Counted from the first letter of the stretch, positions 1-11,199 are shown. The stretch: DNA of 64,000 bases from Pseudoxanthomonas sp. CF125 (GCF_900104085.1 NZ_FNLD01000003.1:369001-433000); one strand, 5' to 3'. Translations and numbers: made by a program. Notes: a model not told the origin generated them from the letters alone.

Positions 1-1329
1 CGCGCGCGCCGCCTCGAACAGCGGCTGCGACAACGTGCGTGCGCGCTTGCGCACTTCGTCCAGGGTACGGTCGCCGATGCCGCGCGTGGGCGTATTGACG
101 GCGCGCTCGAACGCCGCGTCGTCGGCGCGATTGGCGATCATGCGCAGATAGGCGAGCGTGTCCTTGATCTCGGCTCGCTCGAAGAAGCGCATGCCGCCAT
201 AGACCCGGTACGGCACCTGCTCGGCCAGCAGCGCTTCTTCGAAGGCGCGCGACTGCGCGTTGCTGCGATAGAGCACCGCCGCCTCGCCGTAGCTGCCGCC
301 GTCGCGCACCCATTGCAGGATGCGATCGACCACATAGCGCGCTTCGTCGACTTCGTTGTAGGCCGCATACAGATCGATCGGCTCGCCGTCGCCGGTATCG
401 GTCCACAATTGCTTGCCGATGCGGTCCGGATTGTGCGCGATCACCGCGTTGGCCGCACCCAGGATATTGGCGCTGGAACGGTAGTTCTGCTCCAGGCGGA
501 TGGTCTGGGCGCTCCCGAAATCCTTGAGGAAGCGCTGCACGTTCTCGACCTTGGCGCCGCGCCAGCCGTAGATGGCCTGGTCGTCGTCGCCGACCACGAA
601 TACGTGCCCGGTGTCGCCGGCGAGCAGGCGCACGAATCCGTACTGGATGGCGTTGGTGTCCTGGAATTCGTCCACCAGGATTTCGCGGAAGCGCGCACGG
701 TAATGCGCGAGCAACGCGGGCTGGTCACGCAGCAACTCGTGCGCGCGCAACAGCAGTTCGGCGAAATCCACCAGTCCGGCGCGGTCGCAACGCTCCTGGT
801 ACAACACGTAGGCGCGGCGCAAGGTATCGGTCCACTGGTCGTCGCCGGGCTGGATGTGCTCGGCGCGGCGGCCTTCGTCCTTCTGCGCGTTGATCCACCA
901 GGCGATCTGGCGTGGCGGAAAGCGCGCCTCGTCCAGCTCCATCTGCTGGACCACGCGCTTGACCAGACGCAGCTGGTCGTCCGAATCCAGCACCTGGAAG
1001 GTTTCCGGCAGCTTCGCCTCTTGCCAGTGCAGGCGCAGCAAGCGATGGGCCAGACCGTGGAAGGTGCCGATCCACATGCCGCGGCTGCCGTTGCGCAATT
1101 GCGCGTCGGCGCGGTGGCGCATCTCGCCGGCCGCCTTGTTGGTAAAGGTGACGGCGAAGATGCCGTGCACCGGCACGCCATGCACTTCGTTGAGCCAGGC
1201 AATGCGGTGCGTGAGCACACGCGTCTTGCCCGAACCGGCGCCTGCGAGCACGAGATAGTGGCCCGGCGGCGCGGAGACCGCTTCGCGCTGCGCCGGGTTC
1301 AGGTCGTCGAGTAAATGGGAGACATCCAC
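1..1329 (-). CDS. uvrD: ATP-dependent DNA helicase UvrD/Rep (partial, 5' part)
   Basis: Superfamily 1A 3'-5' helicase that unwinds DNA in nucleotide-excision and mismatch repair. The 443 visible codons run in one open frame to the left edge, so the C-terminal part lies outside. Visible motifs are the P-loop GAGSGKT near residues 30-36, FTNKAAGEM, the Walker B box VDEFQDTN, the DDDQAIYGWRGA motif and LEQNYRSS, all in the expected order. I chose the GTG at 1329 (MDVSHLLDDLNPAQ) because the N-terminus then matches the family. There is no Shine-Dalgarno sequence, but TAAAAT lies six bases upstream, so the mRNA may be leaderless. Rep is a less likely alternative. Confidence 0.93.
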   Translation of the reverse strand, partial: MDVSHLLDDLNPAQREAVSAPPGHYLVLAGAGSGKTRVLTHRIAWLNEVHGVPVHGIFAVTFTNKAAGEMRHRADAQLRNGSRGMWIGTFHGLAHRLLRLHWQEAKLPETFQVLDSDDQLRLVKRVVQQMELDEARFPPRQIAWWINAQKDEGRRAEHIQPGDDQWTDTLRRAYVLYQERCDRAGLVDFAELLLRAHELLRDQPALLAHYRARFREILVDEFQDTNAIQYGFVRLLAGDTGHVFVVGDDDQAIYGWRGAKVENVQRFLKDFGSAQTIRLEQNYRSSANILGAANAVIAHNPDRIGKQLWTDTGDGEPIDLYAAYNEVDEARYVVDRILQWVRDGGSYGEAAVLYRSNAQSRAFEEALLAEQVPYRVYGGMRFFERAEIKDTLAYLRMIANRADDAAFERAVNTPTRGIGDRTLDEVRKRARTLSQPLFEAARA

Positions 1330-1335
1330 GCGGCT

Positions 1336-1341
1336 ATTTTA
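1336..1341 (-). promoter_or_regulatory. -10 box of a probable leaderless uvrD promoter
   Basis: TAAAAT on the minus strand, six bases before the GTG start of uvrD. This spacing puts the expected transcription start at or next to the start codon. No convincing -35 element is visible. Confidence 0.45.
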
Positions 1342-1382
1342 CGCCGTACCGCGCGCAGGCACTGAGATCGATCAAGGGCAAA

Positions 1383-1988
1383 TCAGTGCTCGGCTTTGGG
1401 TTTGCTGGTCACATGGCTCATCAAACGGTCCGTGTAGGCGATACCGATGGCCGACAGGATGAACACGCAGTGGATGATGGTCTGCCACATCACGCCCGAT
1501 TCGGTGAACTTGCTGTCCGGCATGCCCAGGTCGCCGACTTCGATGAAAGTCTTCAGCAGGTGGATGGAAGAGATGCCGATGATCGCCATGGCCAGCTTCA
1601 CCTTCAGCATGCTGGCGTTGACGTGGCTCAGCCATTCCGGCTGGTCGGGATGGCCTTCCAGGCGCAGGCGCGAGACGAAGGTTTCGTAGCCGCCCACGAT
1701 CACCATCATCAGCAGATTGGAGATCATCACCACGTCGATCAGCCCCAGCACGATCAGCATGATCGCCACTTCGGCCGTGGGGCCGCCTTCGGCCAGCTTG
1801 GCGGCCTGCTCGGCTTCGCCGCCGTGCAGGAACACCTCGTTCACCAGATGCACCAGCTCCACGCCGAACTGCCAGACATAAACCGCCTGGGCGACGATCA
1901 ACCCCAGATACAGCGGCAACTGCAGCCAGCGCGAAGCGAAGATCAGCGAGGGAAGCGGGCCGAGGCGATTGGGTTGCTGATGCGACAT
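1383..1988 (-). CDS. UPF0114 (YqhA/TIGR00645) family membrane protein
   Basis: Inner-membrane protein of 201 residues, of unknown function. Three to four hydrophobic segments are visible: around residues 20-45 (LYLGLIVAQAVYVW), 75-100 (AIMLIVLGLIDVVMISNLLMM), 130-150 (KLAMAIIGISSIHLLK) and 165-185. The length and the pattern LIDVVMISNLLMMVIVGGYE are typical of the YqhA family. It lies upstream of uvrD on the same strand, about 50 bases away, so the two could share a transcript. Family assignment is firm and function unknown. Confidence 0.85.
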   Translation of the reverse strand: MSHQQPNRLGPLPSLIFASRWLQLPLYLGLIVAQAVYVWQFGVELVHLVNEVFLHGGEAEQAAKLAEGGPTAEVAIMLIVLGLIDVVMISNLLMMVIVGGYETFVSRLRLEGHPDQPEWLSHVNASMLKVKLAMAIIGISSIHLLKTFIEVGDLGMPDSKFTESGVMWQTIIHCVFILSAIGIAYTDRLMSHVTSKPKAEH

Positions 1989-2101
1989 GGGATCGGAATG
2001 CTGCGTTGCGGGGATGCGGCAGGTTACCGGCCCATGGTGACGCTGCCAAGCACGACGACGGGGCTAAACTTCACTTTCCTTGCCCCACAACGAGTCTTGC
2101 C

Positions 2102-2818
2102 ATGATCGATCTGTACTATTGGCCCACCCCCAACGGCCACAAGATCACGCTTTTCCTGGAAGAGCTGGTCGATGCGGGCCATGCACTGGAATACAGCATC
2201 AAGCCGGTGGATATCGGCGCCGGCGACCAGTTCAAACCGGAATACCTGGCTATTTCGCCCAACAACAAGATGCCGGCCATCGTCGACCACGCGCCCGCCG
2301 ACGGCGGCGCACCGATCAGCGTGTTCGAATCCGGCGCGATCCTGCAGTACCTGGCGGAAAAAACCGGCCTGTTCCTGCCCGAAGATCTGCGCGGCCGCAC
2401 CGCCGCCATGGAATGGCTGTTCTGGCAGATGGGCGGGCTGGGGCCGATGACCGGGCAAATGGGTCATTTCAATGTGTATGCGCCCGAACCCATCGCCTAT
2501 GCCATCGACCGCTACGGCCGCGAAGTGACGCGCCTGCACGGGGTCATGGACAAGCGCTTGGCCGAGAACGAGTTCCTGGCCGGCGACGCCTACACCATCG
2601 CCGATATTTCGACCTATCCGTGGATCGGCGCCTACGACAAGCTGCCGGCGGATTTCGAGGCATTCCCGAACATCAAGCGCTGGCACGATGCCATCGCCGC
2701 AAGGCCGGCGACCGAACGGGCTTATGCTTGGAAGATCAAGGTGAACCCGGACGCGGGGAAACCGTTGAGTGAGGAAGAGCGGAAACATCTCTTCGGCCAA
2801 AGCAGTCCAACCAAGTAA
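2102..2818 (+). CDS. Glutathione S-transferase, YfcG/YghU-like disulfide-bond oxidoreductase
   Basis: Cytosolic GST-fold protein of 238 residues. The N-terminal thioredoxin-like domain starts MIDLYYWPTPNGHKITLFLEE and contains SPNNKMPAIVD and ESGAILQYLAEK, the glutathione-binding region. An all-helical C-terminal domain follows from about residue 95. The TPNGHK segment is the hallmark of the YfcG type, which reduces disulfides with glutathione rather than conjugating substrates. The open frame extends upstream, but homology begins at this ATG, so I start here. A -10-like TAAACT lies about 30 bases upstream. A 12-bp stem hairpin follows the gene. Confidence 0.88.
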   Translation: MIDLYYWPTPNGHKITLFLEELVDAGHALEYSIKPVDIGAGDQFKPEYLAISPNNKMPAIVDHAPADGGAPISVFESGAILQYLAEKTGLFLPEDLRGRTAAMEWLFWQMGGLGPMTGQMGHFNVYAPEPIAYAIDRYGREVTRLHGVMDKRLAENEFLAGDAYTIADISTYPWIGAYDKLPADFEAFPNIKRWHDAIAARPATERAYAWKIKVNPDAGKPLSEEERKHLFGQSSPTK

Positions 2819-2822
2819 GGAT

Positions 2823-2850
2823 CGTCATCCCGGCTTTCGCCGGGATGACG
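2823..2850. repeat. Short palindrome of the CGTCATCCC repeat family (single unit)
   Basis: Perfect 12-bp stem with a TTTC loop (CGTCATCCCGGC and its complement) in the 55-base gap between the GST and the peptidase genes. There is no T-run after it, so it is more likely a dispersed repeat than an intrinsic terminator. Paired versions of the same core occur at 35525, 49016 and 57168. Confidence 0.75.
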
Positions 2851-2855
2851 ACTGA

Positions 2856-5108
<2,253 letters not shown>

Positions 5109-5140
5109 CGGGCGTTGTACCCTTCATCCAATCCATCGGG

Positions 5141-5593
5141 ATGACCGCCATGAATGCCATGCCGCCGCCGCTTCCCACCAGCCACTCCCGCGGATGGTGG
5201 AGCCGGCACTGGAAATGGGCTGTTCCGCTGCTCAGCGCCTTGCTCCTGGCTTTGTTCGCAGGAGTCATCCTGCTTTTCATGTCTACATTGTTAGGCATGA
5301 TGAAGTCCTCCGACGCTTACCAGCAGGCTCTGCGGGAAGCCAAGGCCAATCCGGCCGTCGTCCAGGCGCTGGGCGAACCGATCGAGGAAGGCTGGTTCAT
5401 GATGGGCAACATCAGTGTCAATGGCCCCTCCGGCAAGGCCAACCTGCAGATCCCCATCTCCGGGCCCAAAGGCGAAGGGGACATCTATCTGGAAGCGACC
5501 AAATCCGCAGGTCAATGGAACTACTCGACGCTGCTGGTGCGCGTGGACGGCAGCGACCGGCCCATCGATCTGCTGCCTGCGCAAACGCAGTGA
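5141..5593 (+). CDS. Coa1/Tim21-like membrane protein
   Basis: Protein of 150 residues with a short Pro-rich cytoplasmic start, a single membrane helix (WAVPLLSALLLALFAGVILLF, about residues 26-46) and a C-terminal soluble domain containing NISVNGPSGKANLQIPISGPKGEGDIYLEA. That domain matches the pattern of the cytochrome c oxidase assembly factor 1 family (PF08695). In bacteria its role is unproven. Three in-frame ATGs lie within seven codons. I list the first at 5141, but ATG 5150 has better-placed upstream purines. Confidence 0.7.
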   Translation: MTAMNAMPPPLPTSHSRGWWSRHWKWAVPLLSALLLALFAGVILLFMSTLLGMMKSSDAYQQALREAKANPAVVQALGEPIEEGWFMMGNISVNGPSGKANLQIPISGPKGEGDIYLEATKSAGQWNYSTLLVRVDGSDRPIDLLPAQTQ

Positions 5594-5683
5594 ATTATCC
5601 GCGTCGGAAGGCATGACCTAAGACGCATTGCCGCGGCAGGGGCTAGCCGGTAGGGTCATCGCACCTATTCGCCGGATCCGACA

Positions 5684-7477
5684 ATGAAACCTCTCGTCTT
5701 CGCCATCGCCCTTGCGCTGTCCGCACCCCTGCCTGTTCTGGCCCAATCCGCAGCGCACGCCGCGCAAAGCAAGTCGGCCGCTTCTCCGGCCTGGGTGGAA
5801 ACCAGCAACCGCTATGCGCAGATCCTGCTGCAGGCGCAAGCGCCTTTCCAGCCGGAATACGCCAGCTTCTTCGGCATTCCCGGCTACGACGACCAGGTGA
5901 CCGATCTGGGCCCTGACAATCCCAAGCGCTACCGGGAGGCCACCGCGAAAGCCAAGGCCGAACTGCGGACCAAGCTCCAGTTGGAGCGCGACGCCAACGT
6001 GCGCCAGGATCTGGAGATCATGATCGCAGCGGCCGACGAGAACATCGAAGGCAGCGAGCTCAACGAAAAATACCTGCTGCCGTGGAGCGATGCGCCGCAG
6101 ATGGTGTTCAACGGCATCAATGGCCTGCTTTCCGATCAGACACCCGCCGAGCGACGCGCCAAGGCGCTGGATCGCCTGAAACGCTATGTGGGACTCGCAC
6201 CGGGCAGCACCGCCATCGCCACCCTGGCGCAGCAGCGCTACGAAGAGAAACTGGCCAACGGCGAACTGCTGCAGCCGACCAAACTCGAAGTCGAACGTGC
6301 GGTCGGCAATGTGGATACGTATGTGAGCGGCGTGCGCGATCTGTTCGCCAAATACAAGATCGCCGGCGCCGAGGAGGCGCTGGACGCGATGGAGAAGCAA
6401 CTCAAGGCCTACAACGAATGGACCCGCACCCAGGTCCTGCCGAAGGCGCGCACCGACACCCGTCTGCCGCCGGAGCTGTACGCCTACCAGCTCAAGCAGT
6501 ACGGCATCGACATCGACCCGGCCCTGCTGATGCGGCGCGCGCAGCTGGAGTTCATGGAAACCCGCGCGGCGATGCAGCAACTGGCGCCTCTGGTGGCCAA
6601 GGCCAAGGGCATCGAGGCGACCGACTACCGCGAGGTGATCAAGGCGCTGAAGAAGGACAGCATTCCCAACGACAAACTGGAAACCTACTACCGCGGCATC
6701 ATCGACCGGATCGATCCGATCATCGTGCGCGAGAAGATCGTCGATGTGCCCAACCGGCCCATGCAGATGCGCCTGGGTTCGCCCGCCGAAAGCGCGGCCC
6801 AGCCGGCGCCGCACTTCCTGCCCGCACCGCTGGTGGGCAACACCGGGCAACAGGGCACCTTCGTGCTGCCGCTGGGCAACCCGGACAAGGACGGCAAGGG
6901 CAAGAACTACGACGACTTCAATTTCGACGCGGTGGCGTGGACGCTGTCGGCGCACGAGGGGCGTCCCGGCCATGAACTGCAGTTCACCGCCATGGTCGAG
7001 CGCGGGGTCTCGCTGGCGCGCAGCATGTTCGCCTTCAATTCGGTCAACGTCGAAGGCTGGGCGCTGTACGCCGAAGCCGAGATGGTGCCTTACGAACCGT
7101 TGGACGGGCAGCTGATCGCACTGCAGTTCCGCCTGCTGCGCGCCGCACGCGCGATGCTGGATCCCAGCCTCAACCTGGGCCTGACCGATCGCGAACGCGC
7201 ACGTCTGGTGCTGGAGGAAGACGTGGGCCTGTCCGAACCGATGGCGCGCCAGGAACTGGACCGCTACACCTTCAACGCACCGGGCCAGGCTGGAAGCTAT
7301 TTCTACGGCTACACCCGCATCCTGGAATTGCGCATGCAGACCGAGCTGGCGCTGGGCAAACGCTTCGACCGCAAGGCCTTCAACAACTTCCTGTTGGATC
7401 AGGGGCTGCTGCCGCCCGATCAGCTGGCGAAGGCGGTGAATGAAGTTTTCATTCCTGCGCAGCAGGCGAAGAAATAA
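5684..7477 (+). CDS. DUF885 family putative zinc metallohydrolase, secreted
   Basis: Protein of 597 residues with a signal peptide (LALSAPLPVLAQ, cleaved near residue 21) and a full-length DUF885 domain. The diagnostic HEGRPGHE motif at residues 424-431 resembles a zinc-peptidase HExxxGH site, with conserved EGWALYAE downstream as a probable third ligand region. The family is thought to act as carboxypeptidase-like hydrolases, but substrates are not defined. The gene ends seven bases before a MITE-like element. The family call is firm, the activity inferred. Confidence 0.88.
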   Translation: MKPLVFAIALALSAPLPVLAQSAAHAAQSKSAASPAWVETSNRYAQILLQAQAPFQPEYASFFGIPGYDDQVTDLGPDNPKRYREATAKAKAELRTKLQLERDANVRQDLEIMIAAADENIEGSELNEKYLLPWSDAPQMVFNGINGLLSDQTPAERRAKALDRLKRYVGLAPGSTAIATLAQQRYEEKLANGELLQPTKLEVERAVGNVDTYVSGVRDLFAKYKIAGAEEALDAMEKQLKAYNEWTRTQVLPKARTDTRLPPELYAYQLKQYGIDIDPALLMRRAQLEFMETRAAMQQLAPLVAKAKGIEATDYREVIKALKKDSIPNDKLETYYRGIIDRIDPIIVREKIVDVPNRPMQMRLGSPAESAAQPAPHFLPAPLVGNTGQQGTFVLPLGNPDKDGKGKNYDDFNFDAVAWTLSAHEGRPGHELQFTAMVERGVSLARSMFAFNSVNVEGWALYAEAEMVPYEPLDGQLIALQFRLLRAARAMLDPSLNLGLTDRERARLVLEEDVGLSEPMARQELDRYTFNAPGQAGSYFYGYTRILELRMQTELALGKRFDRKAFNNFLLDQGLLPPDQLAKAVNEVFIPAQQAKK

Positions 7478-7484
7478 GTTCTTA

Positions 7485-7697
7485 GAGCCTGTTCACTATC
7501 TGTCGGAAGACCTCATATTTGTCTGCGGAAGATCTGGAAAATGACTCGTCGTCCCCGCGAAGGCGGGGATCCAGTGACTTAAGCGTTTCTACAAACTGTA
7601 CGGTCGCGGTACGAAAGACACTAGATCCCCGCCTTCGCGGGGACGACGAATTTATTTTTCAGTTTCACAAATTATTTCAAAGGTCGTGAACAGGCTC
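7485..7697. mobile_element. MITE-like element, 213 bp, with GAGCCTGTTCAC terminal inverted repeats
   Basis: Twelve-base perfect terminal inverted repeats (7485-7496 and 7686-7697) are flanked by a direct TTA on both sides (7482-7484 and 7698-7700), consistent with a target duplication. Inside sits a large inverted repeat (7547-7576 against 7619-7648, 29 of 30 matching) of the CGTCRTCCC family. No coding capacity. The ends resemble those of the 265-bp element at 58821. It fills most of the 298-base gap between the DUF885 gene and the next gene. Confidence 0.7.
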
Positions 7698-7699
7698 TT

Positions 7700-7730
7700 A
7701 GAGTAGGGCGGGCAGTGCCCGCCCTACTCT
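7700..7730. repeat. GTAG-type palindrome, 14-bp stem
   Basis: Perfect inverted repeat around a three-base loop, with GTAG at 7703-7706 and the complementary CTAC at 7725-7728. It abuts the MITE-like element. It may also help stop transcription from either side, though no T-run follows. Confidence 0.7.
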
Positions 7731-7775
7731 GTTGTCACGCAACTACCTAAGTCTCGACTAACGACTCCACCGGCA

Positions 7776-8480
7776 TCAGTGCGCGGGATGCTCCGCATGC
7801 GACAGGCCATGGACGAACGCATCCATTTCCATGTCGCCAAGATCGGCATGATCGATCTCCAGCAGGCCATCGAACGGCGTGAACGCCTGCTGCACCGGAA
7901 TCTGCGTCAATCCTTGCAGACGGATGACGTCTCCGCCGCTGCATCTGCTGCCGTCCGGCTTGCCGATGCAGTAGCGGGCCGGCAAACCGGAAGCCGGCAA
8001 CCAATCCAGTTCGACATGCTTTCCCTGCGCGTCGGCGCCGCGATAACGGGCGAGCGGCTGGTCGAACGCGCTGGCATTACCGGCGTTATCCAATCGCGCG
8101 CGCAACGCGGGATCGACCAAGCCCGACAGCTGCGCCCAGTCCGGCACTTTGTCCAAGGTGCGCAGATCGCCCGGCGCGTACACCACCATGCGCCGGTCGG
8201 CCGGATACAGCTCACGCAGTTCCACCCCATCGGACGTTTGCCGCCAGACTCTGATCGGTTCGCCATCGATACGGTATTCGATGCGGGTGCCATTGCGCAC
8301 CAGCTTCAGTTCGCGCTCGCCGCGGGCATCGCGGATGCGGTAGTCGCCCACCCATGCCGATTCATCGCCGGCAGCGTCGCCAGCGACCGTGGTGTTGGAG
8401 CCGGGCTCATCGCTGCCGCCATCGCCGGCCCATCCCTGGCCGGCGATCAACGCGAGGAGCAAGAGCCATCCGCGTGCCAT
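7776..8480 (-). CDS. Secreted protein of unknown function, translationally coupled to alkaline phosphatase
   Basis: I do not recognise this 234-residue protein. It begins with a signal peptide (WLLLLALIAGQGWAG). The mature part is rich in beta-strand-like segments (GDYRIRDARGERELKLVRNG, RIEYRIDGEPIRVWR) and ends in a His-rich tail. A Cys pair (YCIGKPDGSRCSGG) may form a disulfide. ATG 8480 overlaps the phosphatase stop codon as TGATG, so the gene is almost certainly co-translated with the phosphatase. A GTG at 8483 is a less likely start. Context suggests a role beside the phosphatase in the periplasm, which is inference. Confidence 0.75.
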   Translation of the reverse strand: MARGWLLLLALIAGQGWAGDGGSDEPGSNTTVAGDAAGDESAWVGDYRIRDARGERELKLVRNGTRIEYRIDGEPIRVWRQTSDGVELRELYPADRRMVVYAPGDLRTLDKVPDWAQLSGLVDPALRARLDNAGNASAFDQPLARYRGADAQGKHVELDWLPASGLPARYCIGKPDGSRCSGGDVIRLQGLTQIPVQQAFTPFDGLLEIDHADLGDMEMDAFVHGLSHAEHPAH

Positions 8481-10138
8481 CACTGCTTGGTCATGCCTGC
8501 GCGCAGGTCGGCTTCGAGCAATGGCGGAGCAATCGACGATTTCCTGTCGTTCTGTCCGCAGCCGCCGAACAGGGAACAGAAGAAGACCGAAGTGTCCCTC
8601 TGCGACTGCGCCATCACGTGGAAGACGACGTTCTGTTCGACCACGCCCTGGAAGGCATGCGCCCCCGGACCAGTAGCGTAGACGCCGACGTCTTCGGCAG
8701 CGTGGGTTTCCGAACCCAACGGCACCGCCGCTTCCTGCAGGAAGTTGACGTTGGCGGTGTCGATATTGGTCAGGTCCGGGCGCGCGGCCGGTCCGCGATA
8801 GCCGGGACCGTTGATGTAGCCGAGCGTGGTGTAGGGCTTGCCGTCGGAGTCCAACGCCAGCGCGCCATCGGTGACCACCTTGCCCAGGATGTTGTTGCCG
8901 CGGTCGGGATAGCCGGCGATGGTGAAGGTGTGGCTATGGTCGGCGGTGACGATGATCAGGGTGTCCTCGTCCGAGCTCTTGCGCTGCGCCGTGCGCACCG
9001 CATCGGAGAGGGCGATGGCGTCCACCAGCGCGCGGCTGGCGTTGCCGGCGTGGTGGGCGTGGTCGACGCGCCCGCCTTCCACCATCAGGAAATAGCCCTT
9101 GTTGCCGTTGCGGTTCTGCAGGATGTCGATCGACTTGGCGGTCATCTCGGCCAGGCTCGGTTCTTTGCCCGCATCGAGCGGACGGTCGGCCTCGTACTCC
9201 ATGTGCGAGCGCTCGAACAGGCCCAGCAGGTGCTTGGTCGTGGCCGGATTGATGGCGTCGAACTGCGCCTTGTTCCAGACGTAGGCCGAAGCTGGCTTGC
9301 TGCCCCATTCGTTGGCCAGGTTGCGGCCGTCCAGACGGCGGCCTTTGCTGCTGGTGTCTTCGGGATCGTTGAGCGTGTTGGGCAGGAAATAGCTGCGGCC
9401 GCCTCCCAGCGCGACTTCAAGGCCGTTGCCGTACGGGAATTCGATCAATTGCCGGGCGATATCCTTGCAGCCCGAAGCCTTGGCCTCGGCGCTCAGTTCC
9501 GCATCGCTTTCCCAGTCGCGGTTGGGCGTGTGCGCGTAGGTGGCGGCCGGGGTGGCATGGGTGATGCGCGCAGTGCTGACGATGCCGGTGGACATGCCCA
9601 GCGCTTCGGCCACTTCCAGCAGGCTGGCCACGCCCTTGCCCTTGGCCGAGGCGCAATTGTTGTAGCGCGCGTCCTGGGTGACGCCCAGCACGCCCTGATT
9701 GGTTTTGATGCCGCTCATCATGGCGGTCATGGTCGGCGCCGAGTCCGCCGTCTGGCCGTCGACCGAATAGGTTTTCGACAGGCTCAGGTACGGGAACCGC
9801 TCGAAGCTCAGCGCGTTCTCTTCGCCGCTGCGGCCCTTGAGCTGGCCTTCCAGGATGCGCGCGGCCGCTACCGTCGACAGGCCCATGCCGTCGCCGACGA
9901 ACAGAATCACGTTCTTGGCTTTCCGGTGGCTGGGGCGCAACTCGGCGCCCGCACGCGCGGCGCGCGCGCCGTCGCTGTACCACTGCTGGGCGCTTTCGCC
10001 GCGCGCCGGAGCCGGTGCGGAAGCGGCACGCTTGGCCGAGGCTTTGCCGCGGATGTGTTCGGGTTCGGCGGTCAGGCCGGGACCTGCGACCAGCATGGTC
10101 AGGGCGGCGCAGCCCAGGATCGTGGACAGGTGGCGCAT
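8480..10138 (-). CDS. Alkaline phosphatase (PhoA superfamily), secreted
   Basis: Periplasmic phosphomonoesterase of 552 residues. It has a signal peptide (LGCAALTMLVAGPGLTA), an Ala/Pro-rich linker, then the PF00245 domain. Metal and catalytic motifs are visible: VGDGMG with Asp83, the nucleophile Ser133 in ADSAPTMTA, VEGGRVDHAHHAGN, VTADHSHT, and the distal His in GSETHAAEDV. The common DSAxTATA box reads DSAPTMTA here. I chose ATG 10138 because a GGAG sits eight bases upstream and a signal peptide follows directly. The frame remains open further upstream only across a repeat. No Pho box was identified. Confidence 0.93.
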   Translation of the reverse strand: MRHLSTILGCAALTMLVAGPGLTAEPEHIRGKASAKRAASAPAPARGESAQQWYSDGARAARAGAELRPSHRKAKNVILFVGDGMGLSTVAAARILEGQLKGRSGEENALSFERFPYLSLSKTYSVDGQTADSAPTMTAMMSGIKTNQGVLGVTQDARYNNCASAKGKGVASLLEVAEALGMSTGIVSTARITHATPAATYAHTPNRDWESDAELSAEAKASGCKDIARQLIEFPYGNGLEVALGGGRSYFLPNTLNDPEDTSSKGRRLDGRNLANEWGSKPASAYVWNKAQFDAINPATTKHLLGLFERSHMEYEADRPLDAGKEPSLAEMTAKSIDILQNRNGNKGYFLMVEGGRVDHAHHAGNASRALVDAIALSDAVRTAQRKSSDEDTLIIVTADHSHTFTIAGYPDRGNNILGKVVTDGALALDSDGKPYTTLGYINGPGYRGPAARPDLTNIDTANVNFLQEAAVPLGSETHAAEDVGVYATGPGAHAFQGVVEQNVVFHVMAQSQRDTSVFFCSLFGGCGQNDRKSSIAPPLLEADLRAGMTKQ

Positions 10139-10233
10139 GGGCGTTCTCCAGTGCTCGGGGGAGAACGCACTGTCGGTGCGGGTCGTTGCACTTGGATGAC
10201 CGCAATGCAACCGTTCGGCTACGCCGGCAGCAT

Positions 10234-10312
10234 GTGGGAGCGGCTTCCAGCCGCGAGCCTCTGAGCTGTGGTATGGCTGAGGGAAGAGCTCGCGGCTGGA
10301 AGCCGCTCCCAC
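10234..10312. repeat. GTGG-type REP pair (inverted doublet)
   Basis: Two 25-base arms beginning GTGGGAGCGGCTTCCAGC (10234-10258, and complement 10288-10312) are separated by about 29 bases. Classic head-to-head REP doublet between alkaline phosphatase and the lipoprotein gene. Confidence 0.8.
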
Positions 10313-10335
10313 GGAGTCGCTATTGCTTCAATCGA

Positions 10336-10767
10336 TCAAGGTTGCGTGGGCTCCGCCCCCGGCGGTACGTAGATCGCCACGCCGGCGGCCTTCTTCTGCG
10401 TGGTCGGAATGCCGATGCCAATGCCGCCCGCGCTGTGGCGGCCGTAGCTGCCGGCGCCCACCGACATGCCCACCGGCGAACCGCTGGAGCCGACGCCCAT
10501 CAGGATCACGCCGTTGGCGCCCAGTGCGGCGGCTTCGCGCTTGAGCCGGGCCACGGCCGCATCGGTCTGGCCCTGGGTGCCGAAACCGACCGCACTGGAG
10601 GATTCGAGCTGGGCGATCTCGATGGAGCCCGGCGGCGGCGTGGTGTAGATCCGGACCTGGGCCGGATCGACCGGCGGACGCGCCTGGCCAAGCATGACCT
10701 TGGAGGTGCCGGCGCAGGCGCTGAGCGCAAGGGCCAGCAGGAAAAGAATGACGGGACGCAGGCTCAT
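10336..10767 (-). CDS. Putative outer-membrane lipoprotein
   Basis: Protein of 143 residues with a lipobox LSAC after a hydrophobic signal (VILFLLALALSAC), so Cys18 should be lipidated. The mature part has a short region with RIYTTPPPGSIEIAQLES and KREAAALGANGVILMGVG, reminiscent of small proteins that handle metal or stress signals, followed by a Gly/Ser-rich tail. I do not assign a family. I place the start at ATG 10767, where the signal peptide begins. The frame is open upstream, but that part is not lipoprotein-like. Confidence 0.75.
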   Translation of the reverse strand: MSLRPVILFLLALALSACAGTSKVMLGQARPPVDPAQVRIYTTPPPGSIEIAQLESSSAVGFGTQGQTDAAVARLKREAAALGANGVILMGVGSSGSPVGMSVGAGSYGRHSAGGIGIGIPTTQKKAAGVAIYVPPGAEPTQP

Positions 10768-10938
10768 TGGCGGTTTCCCCTGGAAGGATGGCTGGATGAT
10801 CGGCCTATGGGACTGAATGCTCGCATACCTTGGCGCCACTAGCGCGGGTGCCGCAACGGTGCGCCGACACGAGGCATCGCCAACCTGGATCGAAGGCGTC
10901 TGCGCGTTATAGTTGGCACATTAACCAGGAGTGCTGTC

Positions 10939-11187
10939 ATGGGTCTTATCAGTGTGTTGTGGGGCGTGGTGGCCATGATCTGGATGGTGCTGGCGCTGAT
11001 TCCGCTGCTGGGCTGGGGCAACTGGTTCCTGATCCCCTTCGCCGCGGTCGGCGCGATCATCGCGGCCATCGGCATCCTGTTCACTTCCGACGCCAAAACC
11101 GGGCGCGCCAAGACCGGATTGCTGCTGAACGGCATCGTGATCGTGGTGGGCATCGTTCGCCTGGCGATCGGCGGCGGCATCTTCTAA
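10939..11187 (+). CDS. Small three-helix membrane protein of unknown function
   Basis: Protein of 82 residues, almost entirely hydrophobic: helix 1 about residues 3-26 (VLWGVVAMIWMVLALIPLL), helix 2 about 29-48 (FLIPFAAVGAIIAAIGILF), and helix 3 about 60-80 (LLLNGIVIVVGIVRLAIG). The loop carries TSDAKTGRAKTG. A good AGGAG sits seven bases before the ATG and a TATAGT -10-like box lies about 30 bases upstream. Ends 13 bases before a REP pair. Confidence 0.7.
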   Translation: MGLISVLWGVVAMIWMVLALIPLLGWGNWFLIPFAAVGAIIAAIGILFTSDAKTGRAKTGLLLNGIVIVVGIVRLAIGGGIF

Positions 11188-11199
11188 ATCCAAACCTGT

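Noticed and set aside
313..1314. Long plus-strand open frame of 333 codons opposite uvrD
   Set aside because: It is the antisense shadow of the helicase gene; the minus-strand frame has all UvrD motifs, whereas this one has no recognisable domain.
8354..10264. Plus-strand open frame of 636 codons opposite alkaline phosphatase
   Set aside because: Antisense of a well-supported gene in GC-rich DNA, with no ribosome site or family match.
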